The translations under genes and the position numbers were made by a program. A DNA stretch of 64,000 nt from Kalaharituber pfeilii (lineage: Eukaryota; Ascomycota; Pezizomycetes; Pezizales; Pezizaceae), in contig WHUZ01000002.1 in the NCBI GenBank assembly GCA_015179045.1, forward strand, positions 372,001-436,000, written 5' to 3'. The notes below the pieces were generated by a model. It searched no databases. It saw nothing but the letters and a program-made list of their open reading frames with translations, and was not told the origin of the DNA. Each line of letters opens with the position of its first letter. Positions within the stretch are counted from its first letter, which is position 1. Below are positions 35,802 through 47,312 of this stretch, in pieces.

Positions 35802-38617
35802 TTATAGCTTCCCGCTTCTCGCCTTGAACACTGCAACCTTATCATCGTAAAACAAAATTTCCCGCAGACGAACCCTGACTCTATCAGCATCCTTGGGCAC
35901 AGGGTGTTCATGCGGCAGTCCAGCAGCAGCTTCATCTCCGCTCTCATCATCCTTGACGCCAGTACTCAGGTGGACAATGTTCGTAGAGCCTCCGGCAGCT
36001 CCAGCGGCGTTTTCAAATTCGTCTTCCTCCTCATCACTTCCCTCCTCCTCTTCCTCGTCACCCTCACCTGCACCTGCGTTTTCCTCATCTTCATCCTCCT
36101 CACTTTCATCCTCTTCATCAACCTCCATGTCATCATCAAGCCCAATTCCATCGCCCGCTCCATCGGCATCAATATCCTTGCCCTCCAATAATTCAAAACA
36201 CTTGGTCATAACACCAACATAGCAAATTTCCACCTCATTCCTTAGGCTCACAACGTCGACTATTTGAAGGGCCATCTCACGACAAACAGCTTGCGGTAGT
36301 TGTACGGCACCTTTGACATGGGGGAGATAGAGACTCCGCAGGCCTGCAAGACCAGGTAACCTTGTGAGAAAGTAATGCCAATCTTTGTAGTCTATAGCGC
36401 ATCCTAGCTCACGGAGCTTGGGCATTTTCCCATGCGTTGTAATGAATCCTATCACTTCCCGATTAAATCTCCATTTGTCACTCTCATATTGCCCTGTAGA
36501 GCCCACGTTAGAGTCAACTAGAAGCTTGCGCAGAGAGCATCTATGGCGTTTGATGCAATATTTGAAAATGCTATCAATGGCAACTGGAGAAGAATATCCG
36601 GTTGGGGTAGCGCTCTGTTGAGGATTCTCTTGTAAGAACAAGACTTCTAGAGAATTCGGGGGAAGAGTTTCTTTTATGAAAGCAATAAGTGATGGGGAAA
36701 CTAGATCTGTATGCAATTTCTTCAACTGGATTCTGTAATCAGGGGCGGTGACTCCTGGTACTGAGCTAGTTCCTAGTCTGCGTGCAGACTTTGAACCTGT
36801 GGAATAGTGAGCACCTAGAGTGGGTTTCAAATAGGAAGATGATGTCAATGGTGCTGCCGCATTTGAGTAAAATGGCGAGAATTTCCGCCTCAGTGTTTTC
36901 CATAACCTCTCGTGGTTGGGACAATTTAGAATGGTAAGGTTGGTAAGTACAGTCCAGTCAATGACTTTCTGAAGCACACGGACTGATAGAGGTACACGCT
37001 CAAGGTCTAGAGTCTCTAACTTCAACTGCTTATACGGCTTTTCATCTTCAGGCACCGGCGCCGATGTCTTATCCTTTCCTAACTTGGAAGATTGCGCCTG
37101 TGAGGGCACCGGGTTTGTGTATTGTGTGTCAAGAGAAGGTATTGGCGATGGGATTTCGGCGTCTATGTGCTCTCCAGTTGCCACTGCAGGCTGAGGCGGA
37201 GGCAAAGCGGCTGATAGTGAAGCAGTGTTAAAGATTTCATAACCGTCATCGTTCGGTGAAACCGTTGGGACCACTGGCATGAGAGCTGTGGTAGCATTTC
37301 CCAAGGGAACATTGCCGCCAGGTATCCCGGTGGGTTGTTGAACCTCTGGAATTCCCAAAGTTGGAGAAAGATTCGGAGCTGTGGCCGATGGATTGGCCGC
37401 TGTCGCAGAGGGTATAGCTGCGGGTACAATACCAGCAGGCTCCCCCCTAAGTTTTCTTCTCCTTTCATTAAGCTCACATATCCTGCTTACGACAATTCCC
37501 AACACGCCTCCAACAGCACTCCCACCCCCACTCCGTAGCACTACATCAACTACGTCACCAGGCCCTTCATCGAGATCCCAAATCCACTTTCCTGTTTTCG
37601 ATACATGCTCTGCTAACCCGATTCGCAATTCCTTCAAAGTATCCACACTTTCTTCAACAGCATATGCCATCTCTTCCAAATACTGTCGTTCATCAACATC
37701 TAGGACGCTGAGCTGCCGAAGAGCTTTGAAACCTTTGAAAGTCGGTGTCTCTACTCGGCGGCTAGGGTCCTGGCTTAGCGGAGCGGTCGTGTCGGAGTTG
37801 TCGTGAAATCGAACATGTATGTTCTTTAGGCTTTGTGGACACAAATCATGTAATGACATGAAAATATCTCTCAAGACACCTGTAGGCATATCCCAGTTGA
37901 ATGTCTCGAGAGACTGCATCCGCATTATTGCAAGGTTTACCAGAGTACCAAGCATTTTCCCACCTTCCTTAGAGATGTTGTATTCTCCCACCCAATCCGC
38001 TGGACCATTTCCTAACGAAAACTTCTTTATCCACCGGGCGTAATCGTTGCCTCTTCGACCGGAAGCAACAAGAGTCGAGAGTCCATACGTAAGTGCATCG
38101 ACACCTGACCGATCCCCGACGGTGTTACTGTCGGGCCATACAATATCGAACCGAGAATATATGTGGGGAATGGACAGAGCATGAAGACAGCGACATGTGA
38201 GGGCGAGTGAAACGAGATCGTTTGTATTATTCACCTGTGAATACTCGAATTAGTTGACGCAAGCAAGCCGGCGAGAGCGAAGCCTAGTATGAGCAAGCTC
38301 ACCTCCTTAACAATTTCTTTCAGAACGTCTACAGGTAATTCTATTAGGGTTTTCGGTTGCTTCTTTGGCTCCTTTTTTGTGTTTGCTGTTGGCTGCTCCT
38401 GAACCTTGTGCGTTTGGGGGAGACCGTGATCAGCAACCGTCGTGCTTGTCCGCTCTGAATCCGAGTCGCCCATCTCGCTATGATTTGAACTTGATGCAGG
38501 CGTCATGAGGTCGTCAATTCCGGAAGCAGTTATACCGGAAGGTGATGGAGTCATTGGGATTGAAGAGGATACAGACGTAACTGCCAGCACCGGGACTTGA
38601 AGATCTTTAGCATCCAT
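35802..38617 (-). CDS. Large F-box protein with acidic C-terminal domain
   Basis: Two exons, 38617-38303 and 38234-35802 (915 aa), are joined by an intron with GTGAGC donor and CACAG acceptor. The junction lies inside an F-box motif: LIELPVDVLKEIVKE continues as VNNTNDLVSLALTCRCLHAL and then SIPHIYSRFDIVWPD (residues ~91-140), the usual fungal F-box form. F-box proteins recruit substrates to SCF ubiquitin ligases through Skp1. The long C-terminal part has leucine-rich-like elements (LVTLGNLAIM-type and RQLSVLDVDERQYLEEM segments) that probably bind the target. A central Pro/Thr/Gly-rich linker separates them, and a highly acidic tract (DMEVDEEDESEEDEDEENAG onward, residues ~790-850) follows near the end. 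The substrate is unknown. The N-terminal 85 residues are Ser/Thr-rich and look disordered. Confidence 0.85.
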
Positions 38618-40233
38618 GCCCTGCGTGATTCGAATCCTGAATTTATAAATTCAGGGCGTTGAAGGGTAAAACGCACCGCAAGCTGGAAAACGCAACACGT
38701 GTATCCTAAAGTCGACCGTGGGAGTTGGAAAGGAAGCTGTGGGATTGAGGAAGGTTGCGGGTTCTCTCTAGGGGGTCGGAACGGGTTGTGTGACAAGGTT
38801 TCGGGGGGGGGTGCGGGTGATGAATAAGGAACTCGGCCGGCCGGGAGGGGGGGGTGGTGGTGGAAAGGGATGCAGGCAACGCTGGACACGGGGGGGTGCT
38901 ATTGGCCAAGGCACGGTGTTACTGACGCGGAGGTTGAAGGGGAAAATTCCGCAGCTTGTTGGGGACGAAGGGGCTTTGACACCGCCTCCCAAGCTCGCTC
39001 AGGGCAGAGAGCAGTTCCAGACCAAGACAGCGGCGGACAAAAGCCGGGATGCTTGTTTCAAACACGGCCAATGAGCTCTGGGCGACCCATGCAGTCAGCA
39101 GGACGGGCCTGCTGAGGTAAGAGGGGCTTTCGTGCGCAGTGGAATTCAAAGGGAATATAATGGAAGAGGCGAGGGGGGGGCGGCGGCGAGAGGATGCGGA
39201 GGGGGGGCGGGGGAGGGGGCGCAGAGGGCCGGAAGGTACAGTACTGTGCCTGGGCGGGCGCTGGATCGGCAACGGCGGCGGTAGAGTTTGCGCCAACGAC
39301 GGGGAGCAACAGGCTGGGTTCGACGAAAACAGCGGCGGCGGTGGCTGCCGGCGTGCGAGGAAGACTTGTAACCAAGCAAGCCTCCCAACAAATGGCAAAC
39401 CTCTGCACGGGCGGGAGTGCGGGAAGATCAATGTCAGTATCGGGACGGCAGCAGTGCCTACGGAAGAATCAGACAGAGGGAGTCTACAGGGGGAGCAGGC
39501 TGCAAGGCCTGCGTATATATAGCCTTGCGGATCACTTTCGATCTTGGCTTGAGGAAATAGTGCAGCGGCCAACGGCTATGATACTTTGCAGCGACATTCA
39601 GTCCCCGCTGAGGCGGAGGCCTTATCACTGTCGCCCGTAGCCGTGAGTCTGTTCTCGAGCTGCGACCTGGGAAACGGAGCGCTGCGAAACAGTCGGTGCC
39701 AAGAGCCCCGCGATCGGCAAGGGCTACAGGCAGCAAGCTTCGCGGTGTATGGCCGCGCGGAGATTGCATGGAGATGCTTGTAGGTTGGGTTACTTGAAGG
39801 TTCAAGCATTCCCCTACGATACGCGTACGGGTATCATAACCATTCAAATGGAATGGGCTCTACAAGACCGGCAGACGACTCTCAGCCGAGGACATTGATA
39901 CAAGCCGTATTAAGGCTGCAAATCGCCTAGTACGGAGGCCCAGATCATAGAGGCAAGCGGCAGCGGGGGATGGGAGGCAGTTATGATATTTCCTTTTGGC
40001 TTGTCCTACCCACCCCTGCATTTTTGTTTTGTTGTGATAGAAACCAAATCTCTTTTTCTTTTTCTGTTCCTATTTCCCTAGTTGCGCCTAGCTTGACAAT
40101 AGTGTGGGGAACCTGACGGCCCGTAACCACCCCCAGGAATAACCTTGCATATCGTACACTCGGCCCGATGGGGCGCGTGTGCTAACATTGACTGTGATGG
40201 GGCCGTATAACGCCAAGCTCAATTTAACCTTTC
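38618..40233. other. GC-rich spacer between the F-box and NIF3-like genes
   Basis: The sequence between 38750 and 39800 is G-rich on the plus strand and gives long overlapping open frames on both strands. None has a recognisable domain, plausible start context or splice partner. They are best explained by composition. No RNA gene is seen. Confidence 0.5.
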
Positions 40234-40761
40234 TCACCGCAGTTGCCGGAAAATATACTTTTGTATGTTTTGGAGCACTCCGGGGCTCCGTTTGGGTTTC
40301 TCGAAATCTTCAATCTTGTATACTTCGTAGGCGACTTCCTCATACGGATGAGTTCTGTCAAAGATTAAAAAAGCAAAGCAAAGTTAGACTACCCACTTTC
40401 ATACTACGAATTCCAAGACACAGTATGCAGGTGCAATGCGAGAAAGGGAAAAAAAAACAAAAACAAAAACAAACCTCTTCAGGGCCTTGATGGACTCTCG
40501 TACAGTGCCCTCACCAACGCAGAGTACTTCAACCTTCATTTCATCAACCTTTGCCACTTTCCCAGCTTCTCCTATCGCGGGGTTGGCGCCCTTCTCCGCA
40601 ACTGGCAGGAACTGGCCCGTGCCACGGGATTCGAAGCAGCAGTGCGAGTACTTGCTCCCTGGGTGCGTTCCTGCGCCGGCTGCGAACAGCGCCTCTTTAA
40701 CCTTCTCGAGAGCGGGGAGAGGAGTGTAGAATATGAGCTTGTAGCGGGCGAGGGGCGCCAT
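40234..40761 (-). CDS. NIF3-like (NGG1-interacting factor 3-type) small protein
   Basis: Two exons, 40761-40475 and 40354-40234, give 135 aa. The intron opens GTTTGT and ends TTTGACAG. The protein begins MAPLARYKLIFYTPLPALEK, has GAGTHPGSKYSHCCFESRGT and FLPVAEKGANPAIGE, and after the intron reads RTHPYEEVAYEVYKIEDF. These blocks are characteristic of the ferredoxin-like domain inserted in bacterial YqfO/NIF3 proteins, which in fungi occurs as a free-standing short protein. Biochemical function is unknown. The frame is open upstream to 40938, but that stretch (MVSYGRRYPPSRLAF...) does not resemble the family, so I start at 40761. The second exon is easy to miss because the unspliced frame continues about 75 nt beyond the donor before stopping. 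Confidence 0.88.
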
Positions 40762-41981
40762 ATTTGGTGGGCGACGAGAGGAATTGAGAGGTGGGGAAGT
40801 AGAACTCGCAATTAGAAAACTACAAGTGGTGAGGTCACTAGTTTGCTCTCGTTCCCAGTTTGTCTCTGAGTTGCTCATTCCGACAGGGACAGGGAAGGCT
40901 AGTCTGGAGGGAGGGTATCGGCGCCCATAGGATACCATACTTGACTTGACTTGGACTACCCAAGATTGTCAAGCGAGCGGCGTCAGCGATGGCGCCGGGA
41001 GCGCGCTGATAGAGCTCAGTCTAACAAGGGCAGATATATTGGACAAATTACAGAATACGCTCGCCCGGGCTGCGTGGCAATGATAGGGAGGTGATGCAGC
41101 GAAAAACCAGGAACACGTGCGCCCCAATCTCAATCTCAATCTCTCTCCTGCGGGCGGCCGGGGTGCGAGCGGCATCATCGGCGTGCGATTGGTTCTGGCT
41201 CTCTGTGCTAGACCGCAGGCCTCTCCCGTAGCCGCTTGGCCGCCGCCAAGCCCGCCCGATTACTGTACCCCAGGCTTGGCGGCGCCCTCCTCAAGTGCCG
41301 CGCCAAGGCCGGCGTGTGTGCGCCAAGAGTTGCAGAGGCTCTTGCGTCGAACTTTTTCACTTTCGGCTGGTGTCCGCTGCTGCGTGGGCAGGAACGCACC
41401 CTCTGCTTGCGCCAAAAGTCCCTCCCGCCCGTCCTGCCAGAGAGGAATCTCCCCGTCCCATCGCCCCCCCCCCCGTCGCTGCCAACAGGCCCCCTGGCGC
41501 GCCAGAGGAGAGAGAAGAGAGAAAGGAAAGGGAAAGCGCAAGCTGAAATAACAAAAAGCAGGGGAGCAAGACAATCGATACGCCAGAGCCATCGCAATCG
41601 GAGCCCCCACCCTGACACCACCACACTCTTGCATCACTGCCTCGCGATGAATGCCTAGGCCGGCCCCGCTGCTGTCCTTCCCCTTATCGATTGTCCAGAT
41701 ACATCAATTGCGTGGCTCGGATTCTGTCACTTGCTCCCCTCCCCGCATCCCAACGTCCACTTGCTCTTCCTCAGGAAACTGCTGCGATTGGCATTCGCTG
41801 GTGACGCAAATCAATCTCGCCGTCCATTTTCACTCACTTTTCAGCCCAGAAAGTACACGAAAGCATCAGTGAATCATAGCTGCAGCAGCACCGCCTGTTC
41901 CCTCTCCCTCTCTTCCTCTCCGAGTCCTCATCCTCGACACCTGTATCTCTGTCCTATTCCCGCCTTCTCTCCCGCCCCATC
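40762..41981. other. Divergent promoter region between the NIF3-like and DEAH-helicase genes
   Basis: This GC-rich 1.2-kb stretch carries many overlapping open frames on both strands (41117-41658) with no motif. It probably holds the promoters of both flanking genes and the helicase 5' leader, which is C/T-rich just upstream of 41982. Confidence 0.55.
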
Positions 41982-44900
41982 ATGGTCCACATCCACTTTG
42001 ATGATAACCTCACCAATGACTCCAACAAGCGCACCAAGACCAGCGACTCCTCATTTCGCAACGGTCGCATCGGCTCCCCAATGACCACGACAGCCGAAAA
42101 TATCTTTGCCTATAAAAAGCAGAAAATCAAGGCACAATCCGGCATGGTCAATGGCACTTCTGCTCGTAATGCGAAAGCCAATGACAGACCATCGTCGTCC
42201 TCTGGAGGAGGTTCGGCCCTCAAGCCGGGCTCGAGTATCGCTATGAATATGCCGTCGTCGTTGAAGGGGGGGAACCAATCAGCAGCTACTTCCGCCGCTA
42301 TATCTTCGTCCAACCGCACGTCGACATCATTGGCGAATGGGACTGTACACAGTACTCCGAAAAAGAAGAGGGATCATGCCGAATTCCTGGCGGATAATAA
42401 GGATTCTTCAGTCTTAGATTCGAATGGCCCCAAACTTGACTCCTCTTCCTCCGCCAATCCCAACCTGGAACCCCAGAAGCCTCTCTCCAATCGTGCTCTC
42501 AAGAAGCAGCTTAAACAAGAGCAGTGGGTAGCCAGGATAGCCCAAAAAGAAGCCGAGCGACTACAGAATGGAGAACCGCCCTATCAGAAGCAGCAGCAGC
42601 AACAGCAGCAAAAGCGGATAGTGGAAGGCATCCGGGATCCAGAGCAGCACAAGGAAGAATATGCGAGCGCTAAGAAGCAGAAGCTAGGTAGTGGCACTGG
42701 TACTGGAGCTCGAGAGGTTGTGGATCAAGAAGTAGAGTTTTTGAAGAATAAAAAGAAGCGGAAAAAAGAGAGACAGCTGGCGGCACAAAACAGCCAAAAT
42801 AATCATAAGCATGCGAACCGCGATGCGACTCAGGCGAAGGATATACATGGTGCGAAACACAAGCACGAAGAAAAACAAGCTTATAAGGGGCCGGGGCCCT
42901 TGACAAATGGGGTTACTCCGACAAAGGCCCCACCGCACACCGTGCACAAAGCCCCGACCGTGAACGGCGTCGGCGGTGACACCGAAAGTGACACCGAGAA
43001 TGATGACGAAAACTCACCAAGTGTGCCTCCAACAACCACAGAAACCGCATCCTCACGATTGCCAGCACCATCTACAGCCGCAGCAGCATCAAGACCCAGC
43101 CAGACATCACGACCAAGCAGCCAGAAACCCCAACCGAAGCACGTTAACAAAAAGCCCAATAGTCTTAATCCTAATGAACGTCGCGCCATCCTCCTCCAAC
43201 ACCGCAGGAAGCTCCCGATCTGGCCGTACAAGGAAGACCTCCAACTCGCTCTACGCGAACGCGACATACTCATCATGCGTGGTGAAACCGGTTCCGGGAA
43301 GTCAACGCAGCTAGCCCAGTTCCTGCTAAATGAACCCTGGATGCAGTTGACGTCTACCAACTCGCACCAATCGGGTAAGGAATACGCACCGTGTATCGCC
43401 ATCACGCAGCCGAGAAGGATTGCGGCGACATCGCTTGCAATCCGGGTCGCGCAGGAGCTTGGTGTGAAACTGGGTGAGGAGGTAGGCTACAGTGTTAGGT
43501 TTGATAACAAGAGTAATCCCTACAAGACGAGGATAAAATTTCTGACGGACGGTATGCTGTTACGGGAGATGTTGGATGATCCGGAGTTGAGGAGGTACAG
43601 GGCTGTCGTGGTTGATGAAGCTCATGAGAGGACGATATCGGGGGATCTCGTTCTTGGGTTTTTGAAGAAACTGGTGAAGAAGGGCGGGGCGAGAAGTAGG
43701 GGGGTAGCCCAGGCGCAGCAGGCGATGGGGAAGCAGGCGCATGGGTTGAAGGTCGTGATTATGAGTGCGACAGTAGAGGTGGAGAAGCTGGCGGACTTCT
43801 TTGATGAGCAGGCGGACGAGGAGACCTTGAAAGGATCAATGGCGCTGGCTGAGGGTAATGTTGGGATGTGCACGGTTGAGGGACGACAGTTCCCGGTTGA
43901 AACGTTTTACACACCGGCCCCGGTAGACGACTACATCGATGCCGCGCTACGTACGATTTTTCAGATACACTACGCGGAGCGGATGCCGGGGGATATGCTT
44001 GTCTTTCTTCCTGGGCAAGAGGACATTGAGTCCCTTGAACGCATGATCACCGAGTACGCTGCGCTCATGGACCTTCAAGAAGTCCCGAGGCTTATCGTCT
44101 TACCTCTATATGCAGCTCTTCCACAGCATCTCCAGCAGCGAGTGTTCCTTCCCCCGCCGACCCCAAACACAAGAAAAGTCATTCTTGCCACCAACATTGC
44201 CGAGACTTCCATAACTGTCCCAGGTGTCCGCCTTGTCATTGATACAGGAAAAGCCAAGGAGAGACAATTCAGGCCACGGATAGGTCTCGAGTCACTGTTA
44301 ATCTCACCAATCTCTAAGTCCTCTGCCCAACAGCGCAAAGGCCGCGCAGGGCGCGAAGCCCCCGGGAAGTGCTACCGGCTTTACACGGAAGACACCTTCC
44401 ACGCCCTCTCTGAAAACCCAATCCCGGAGATACTAAGAGTTGATGTTGCGTCCTCGGTGCTGATCATGAAGGCTAGAGGACAAAATGATATCCTGGGCTT
44501 CGATTACCTAGACTCTCCAAGCCGCGACAGTCTGATCAAGGCGATGGAGACACTGTACGGGTTGGGCGCGTTGGATAATAAAGGCTCGCTAACGTTACTA
44601 GGACATAGTATGGCCAAGCTTCCTCTCGTTCCACACCTCTCTCGGGTCTTGATCGCGGCACTGGAGCCAGCGAATATCGATGTGCTGCCGGAGGTGGTCG
44701 ATATCGTGGCGGCGCTGTCGACAGATAATGTGTTTTTGAACATACCACTGTTTGCAAGTGAGGAGAAAAGACAAGAGGTCGAAGAGTCGAGGAGACAGTT
44801 TTGGAGGAGGGAGGGCGATCATCTAGTGCTGGCAATGGTGGTCAAGGGATATTTGAGGGAGAAGGTCGATAGGAGAGTGTGGGCGCAGAAGAGGTATATC

Positions 44901-45386
44901 AGCCATAGGGCACTGGCGGGGGTCGTGGATGTGAGGAAGCAGCTGAGACACTTGTGCACGACGCTTGGGCCAGCCGAGTACCGCGGGGGTAGCGCAAATG
45001 GCGGCAGCAAAAGGCTCTTCCCGACGGAGGAGGAGGAGGAAGAAAACATCTCCCCTGAAAAGGCAGAGCGGATACTCAAGTGTTTCCTCACAGGGTACTT
45101 TGCGAACACGGCACGGCTTGTTCCGGACGGGTCGTACCGGACGGTGATTGGGAACCAAACAGTCACAGTGCATCCGATGTCGATAATGTTCTCCGCGCCA
45201 GGGGGCAAGGCTGCGGAAGGGACGACGGAGGGTGGGGATTTAAGAGGGCAGAGGAGGAGAACGGAGGCGATTATGTACAATGAGTTCGTGTACACGACGA
45301 AGCCGTTTGCCAGGTGCGTGAGCGCGGTGCAGTTGGACTGGTTGATGGATGCGTCGCCGGCATATTTGGGGAGGGCGAGGGATTAG
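41982..45386 (+). CDS. DEAH-box RNA helicase, DHR2-like (ribosome biogenesis)
   Basis: A single 1134-codon frame without introns. A long basic, low-complexity N-terminal region (residues 1-~395; Ser-, Gln- and Lys-rich, including QQQQQQQ and KKKRKKERQ, compatible with nucleolar targeting) precedes the helicase. Core motifs are GETGSGKST (434-442), TQPRRIAATSLA, DEAH (545-548), SAT (595-597), ATNIAETSITV and QRKGRAGR (784-791). They are followed by the winged-helix/ratchet region and a C-terminal OB-fold (GSYRTVIGNQTVTVHPMSIM). The spacing and the segment RRKLPIWPYKEDLQLALRER before motif I fit the small-subunit processome helicases of the Dhr2 type more than the splicing DEAH proteins. The family-level assignment is secure, but the precise orthologue is inferred. 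The protein is longer than yeast Dhr2 because of the N-terminal extension. Confidence 0.88.
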   Translation: MVHIHFDDNLTNDSNKRTKTSDSSFRNGRIGSPMTTTAENIFAYKKQKIKAQSGMVNGTSARNAKANDRPSSSSGGGSALKPGSSIAMNMPSSLKGGNQSAATSAAISSSNRTSTSLANGTVHSTPKKKRDHAEFLADNKDSSVLDSNGPKLDSSSSANPNLEPQKPLSNRALKKQLKQEQWVARIAQKEAERLQNGEPPYQKQQQQQQQKRIVEGIRDPEQHKEEYASAKKQKLGSGTGTGAREVVDQEVEFLKNKKKRKKERQLAAQNSQNNHKHANRDATQAKDIHGAKHKHEEKQAYKGPGPLTNGVTPTKAPPHTVHKAPTVNGVGGDTESDTENDDENSPSVPPTTTETASSRLPAPSTAAAASRPSQTSRPSSQKPQPKHVNKKPNSLNPNERRAILLQHRRKLPIWPYKEDLQLALRERDILIMRGETGSGKSTQLAQFLLNEPWMQLTSTNSHQSGKEYAPCIAITQPRRIAATSLAIRVAQELGVKLGEEVGYSVRFDNKSNPYKTRIKFLTDGMLLREMLDDPELRRYRAVVVDEAHERTISGDLVLGFLKKLVKKGGARSRGVAQAQQAMGKQAHGLKVVIMSATVEVEKLADFFDEQADEETLKGSMALAEGNVGMCTVEGRQFPVETFYTPAPVDDYIDAALRTIFQIHYAERMPGDMLVFLPGQEDIESLERMITEYAALMDLQEVPRLIVLPLYAALPQHLQQRVFLPPPTPNTRKVILATNIAETSITVPGVRLVIDTGKAKERQFRPRIGLESLLISPISKSSAQQRKGRAGREAPGKCYRLYTEDTFHALSENPIPEILRVDVASSVLIMKARGQNDILGFDYLDSPSRDSLIKAMETLYGLGALDNKGSLTLLGHSMAKLPLVPHLSRVLIAALEPANIDVLPEVVDIVAALSTDNVFLNIPLFASEEKRQEVEESRRQFWRREGDHLVLAMVVKGYLREKVDRRVWAQKRYISHRALAGVVDVRKQLRHLCTTLGPAEYRGGSANGGSKRLFPTEEEEEENISPEKAERILKCFLTGYFANTARLVPDGSYRTVIGNQTVTVHPMSIMFSAPGGKAAEGTTEGGDLRGQRRRTEAIMYNEFVYTTKPFARCVSAVQLDWLMDASPAYLGRARD

Positions 45387-45606
45387 ATGAGTACCTACCT
45401 ACCCTCATCTGATTCCTTCCATGGAGGTGGGGGAGGGAGAAGAGGGGGATAACTTTCTATATAACGCAATACCCAGCAAATATTGACTCAGGAGGGAGCT
45501 TCAGCCTAGCCTAGCTTAGGTTTCTTTTTTCTTAGTTCGGGGGACTTTTGGGATATTTTCCATCGCAACTAAAAAGGGCATTTTCTGGACACGTCATTCC
45601 TCTTTA

Positions 45607-45638
<32 letters not shown>

Positions 45639-46078
45639 CTCTTGTTGTTTTGTTTTCTGCATGTGGGGGGAATTTTATTCAGTTTTTTTTTATGTTTTTC
45701 AACCAATGGGTTTGTATTTGATTTCGTATTCTTCTGTTTCAACGGGCACGAATAGATAGGGAATCAGATGGGAATTTCGGGGGGGGGGGCGGGGGGATGA
45801 TTTATTTTTACAGTAACGTAATGTGAATGTTGTATGTGAATGTTTTGTGGTTAAACTTGGGGTTTTGTGGGGGGGGGGGGGGTTAGAATTGAAAAATAAA
45901 ATGTTAAAAAAGATTGAATTAAAAAAATTAGGGGAATGGTTGGAGGATATGAATGGAAAGAGGGGATTTATGAGGGGACAGAAAGATTATTTATGTGGGG
46001 ATACTTACGGGTGGGTTAATGGATTGGTGCGGGGGCGGGGGACAATGAAGAATGGATAGGTGTATAAAAAGATTAGAT

Positions 46079-46117
<39 letters not shown>

Positions 46118-46194
46118 CACGTTTTTTGAACGGCAGTAGAAAAAAAACAAAAAATTGGTGCGGCCTTTTGTTGTTTGTAACCACAATGTTTTAC

Positions 46195-46242
<48 letters not shown>

Positions 46243-46697
46243 ATTTCTATATATCACACTTCCGTTTTTTTTTTTTTTTTTTTTTTTCTTTTCCTCTCTT
46301 CTCCTCTCCAGTCACGATATTCAAGTACAGTACTTACTTTTTTTTTTTTTTCCTCCTTTCTCATATTTGGTCTTGTTAATTGCTCTCGCTTTTGTATTTG
46401 TTTTTGATGGTTTTTTCAAGTTGCAGGGAACTACCCTTACAAAGGTCGTTTTTTTTTTTTTGTTTGGATTTTGGTTTTGCCCGGATCCCAACTTTGTTGC
46501 ATTTTCCTTTTTTTTATTTTCGATTTCGTTGTATATCATAGTGTGTGTATTCGGCGGTTTTTGTGTGTTTACTTATATATATCCGGTTGGTTACTACCTA
46601 GTATAAACTACCTACCGACTCATCTACCGCAATGACGAACCTCCCCACCCCCCCCACCCCCAAAAAAAATAAAAAAAAAAAAAAAAAAAAAAAAAAA
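45387..46697. other. 3' flank of the helicase gene with very long T-runs
   Basis: No gene is seen. Homopolymer T runs of about 29, 34, 45 and 23 nt occur at 45610-45638, 46084-46117, 46196-46240 and 46265-46287. Open frames here encode only poly-Phe and are rejected. Confidence 0.7.
46084..46287. repeat. Cluster of long poly-T runs (34, 45 and 23 T)
   Basis: Three pure T runs in 200 bp are separated by unique sequence, which includes the AACAATGTT-like spacer around 46185. The 45-T run at 46196-46240 is the longest homopolymer in the window. Confidence 0.95.
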
Positions 46698-46840
46698 GTA
46701 CCTCTCTTTGTGAAGCGCGTCGTCCGGCCATGCTAATCTTCTCTGTATCGTGTCTGTGGGGAAATTAGTTGCCGTCTTCAACGAGGAAATCCGGAGGGAG
46801 GGGGAAACTTACCAATACTTGACCTGGTGTCCCGAAGGAC
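46698..46840 (-). ncRNA. Second U6 snRNA copy with intron; 10-nt deletion, probably non-functional
   Basis: The 5' 28 nt (46840-46813) begin GTCCTTCGGGACACC and end at a GTAAGT donor. A 59-nt intron (46812-46754) ends CAACTAATTTCCCCACAG. The second exon (46753-46698) starts ACACGATACAGAGAAGATTA and ends AAAGAGAGGTAC before a 27-nt run of A on the plus strand (a T terminator on the RNA strand). Compared with the copy at 48381-48544 it lacks 10 nt (CCTGCACTAA) after GCATGGCC and has several substitutions. The ACAGAGA box is intact, but the deleted bases lie in the U4/U6-pairing and intramolecular stem region, so function is doubtful. Its intron sits at the same position as in the intact copy and shares sequence with it, so the copies descend from an intron-bearing ancestor. 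Confidence 0.85.
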
Positions 46841-47312
46841 AGTAGGTGTTGTAGTAATGGGATATGTAAAGTGGTTTTTAGCTGTTACAGCTCAAATAAG
46901 GAAGCTTAATGGATTTATCTGGACGGGGATTCTGAAAAGGTATGGTACACTGAGTACCGGGCTCTTTGGTCTGGCACGCAGAACCGCCGAGGGAACAACC
47001 AGTCCCAAGGCAATCTCACTAAAAAAATAAAAATAAAATAAAAAATAAAACAAAAAGAAATCGCACATTACCGTATCGTCCTACAAAAACGAAACTTACA
47101 AATACCATCAATACCCGCAACAATTGCACTACTTACAGCATGAGATGAACTCCACTACCGCAAATACTCGCCTTCACTGCCAAACTTTCTTATTGGAGAG
47201 CCGCAGGAAAGCAAACTGCAACCCCCAGGTCGGTAAGGATATAGCTCTTGCCAAAAGGCGGTCTCGCGAGCTACAAGCTGACTTTTGGCTATAGTAAGAA
47301 TTATAGGGCATA
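46841..47312. other. Upstream region of U6 copy 2
   Basis: Contains the presumed polymerase III promoter side of U6 copy 2 and A-rich DNA near 47030-47055. No other gene is visible. Confidence 0.5.

Noticed and set aside
38919..39640. Several overlapping frames up to 217 codons between the F-box and NIF3-like genes
   Set aside because: Proline/arginine-rich translations of GC-rich DNA on both strands at once, with no recognisable family.
46060..46606. Frames encoding long poly-Phe stretches
   Set aside because: They are products of T homopolymers, not proteins.
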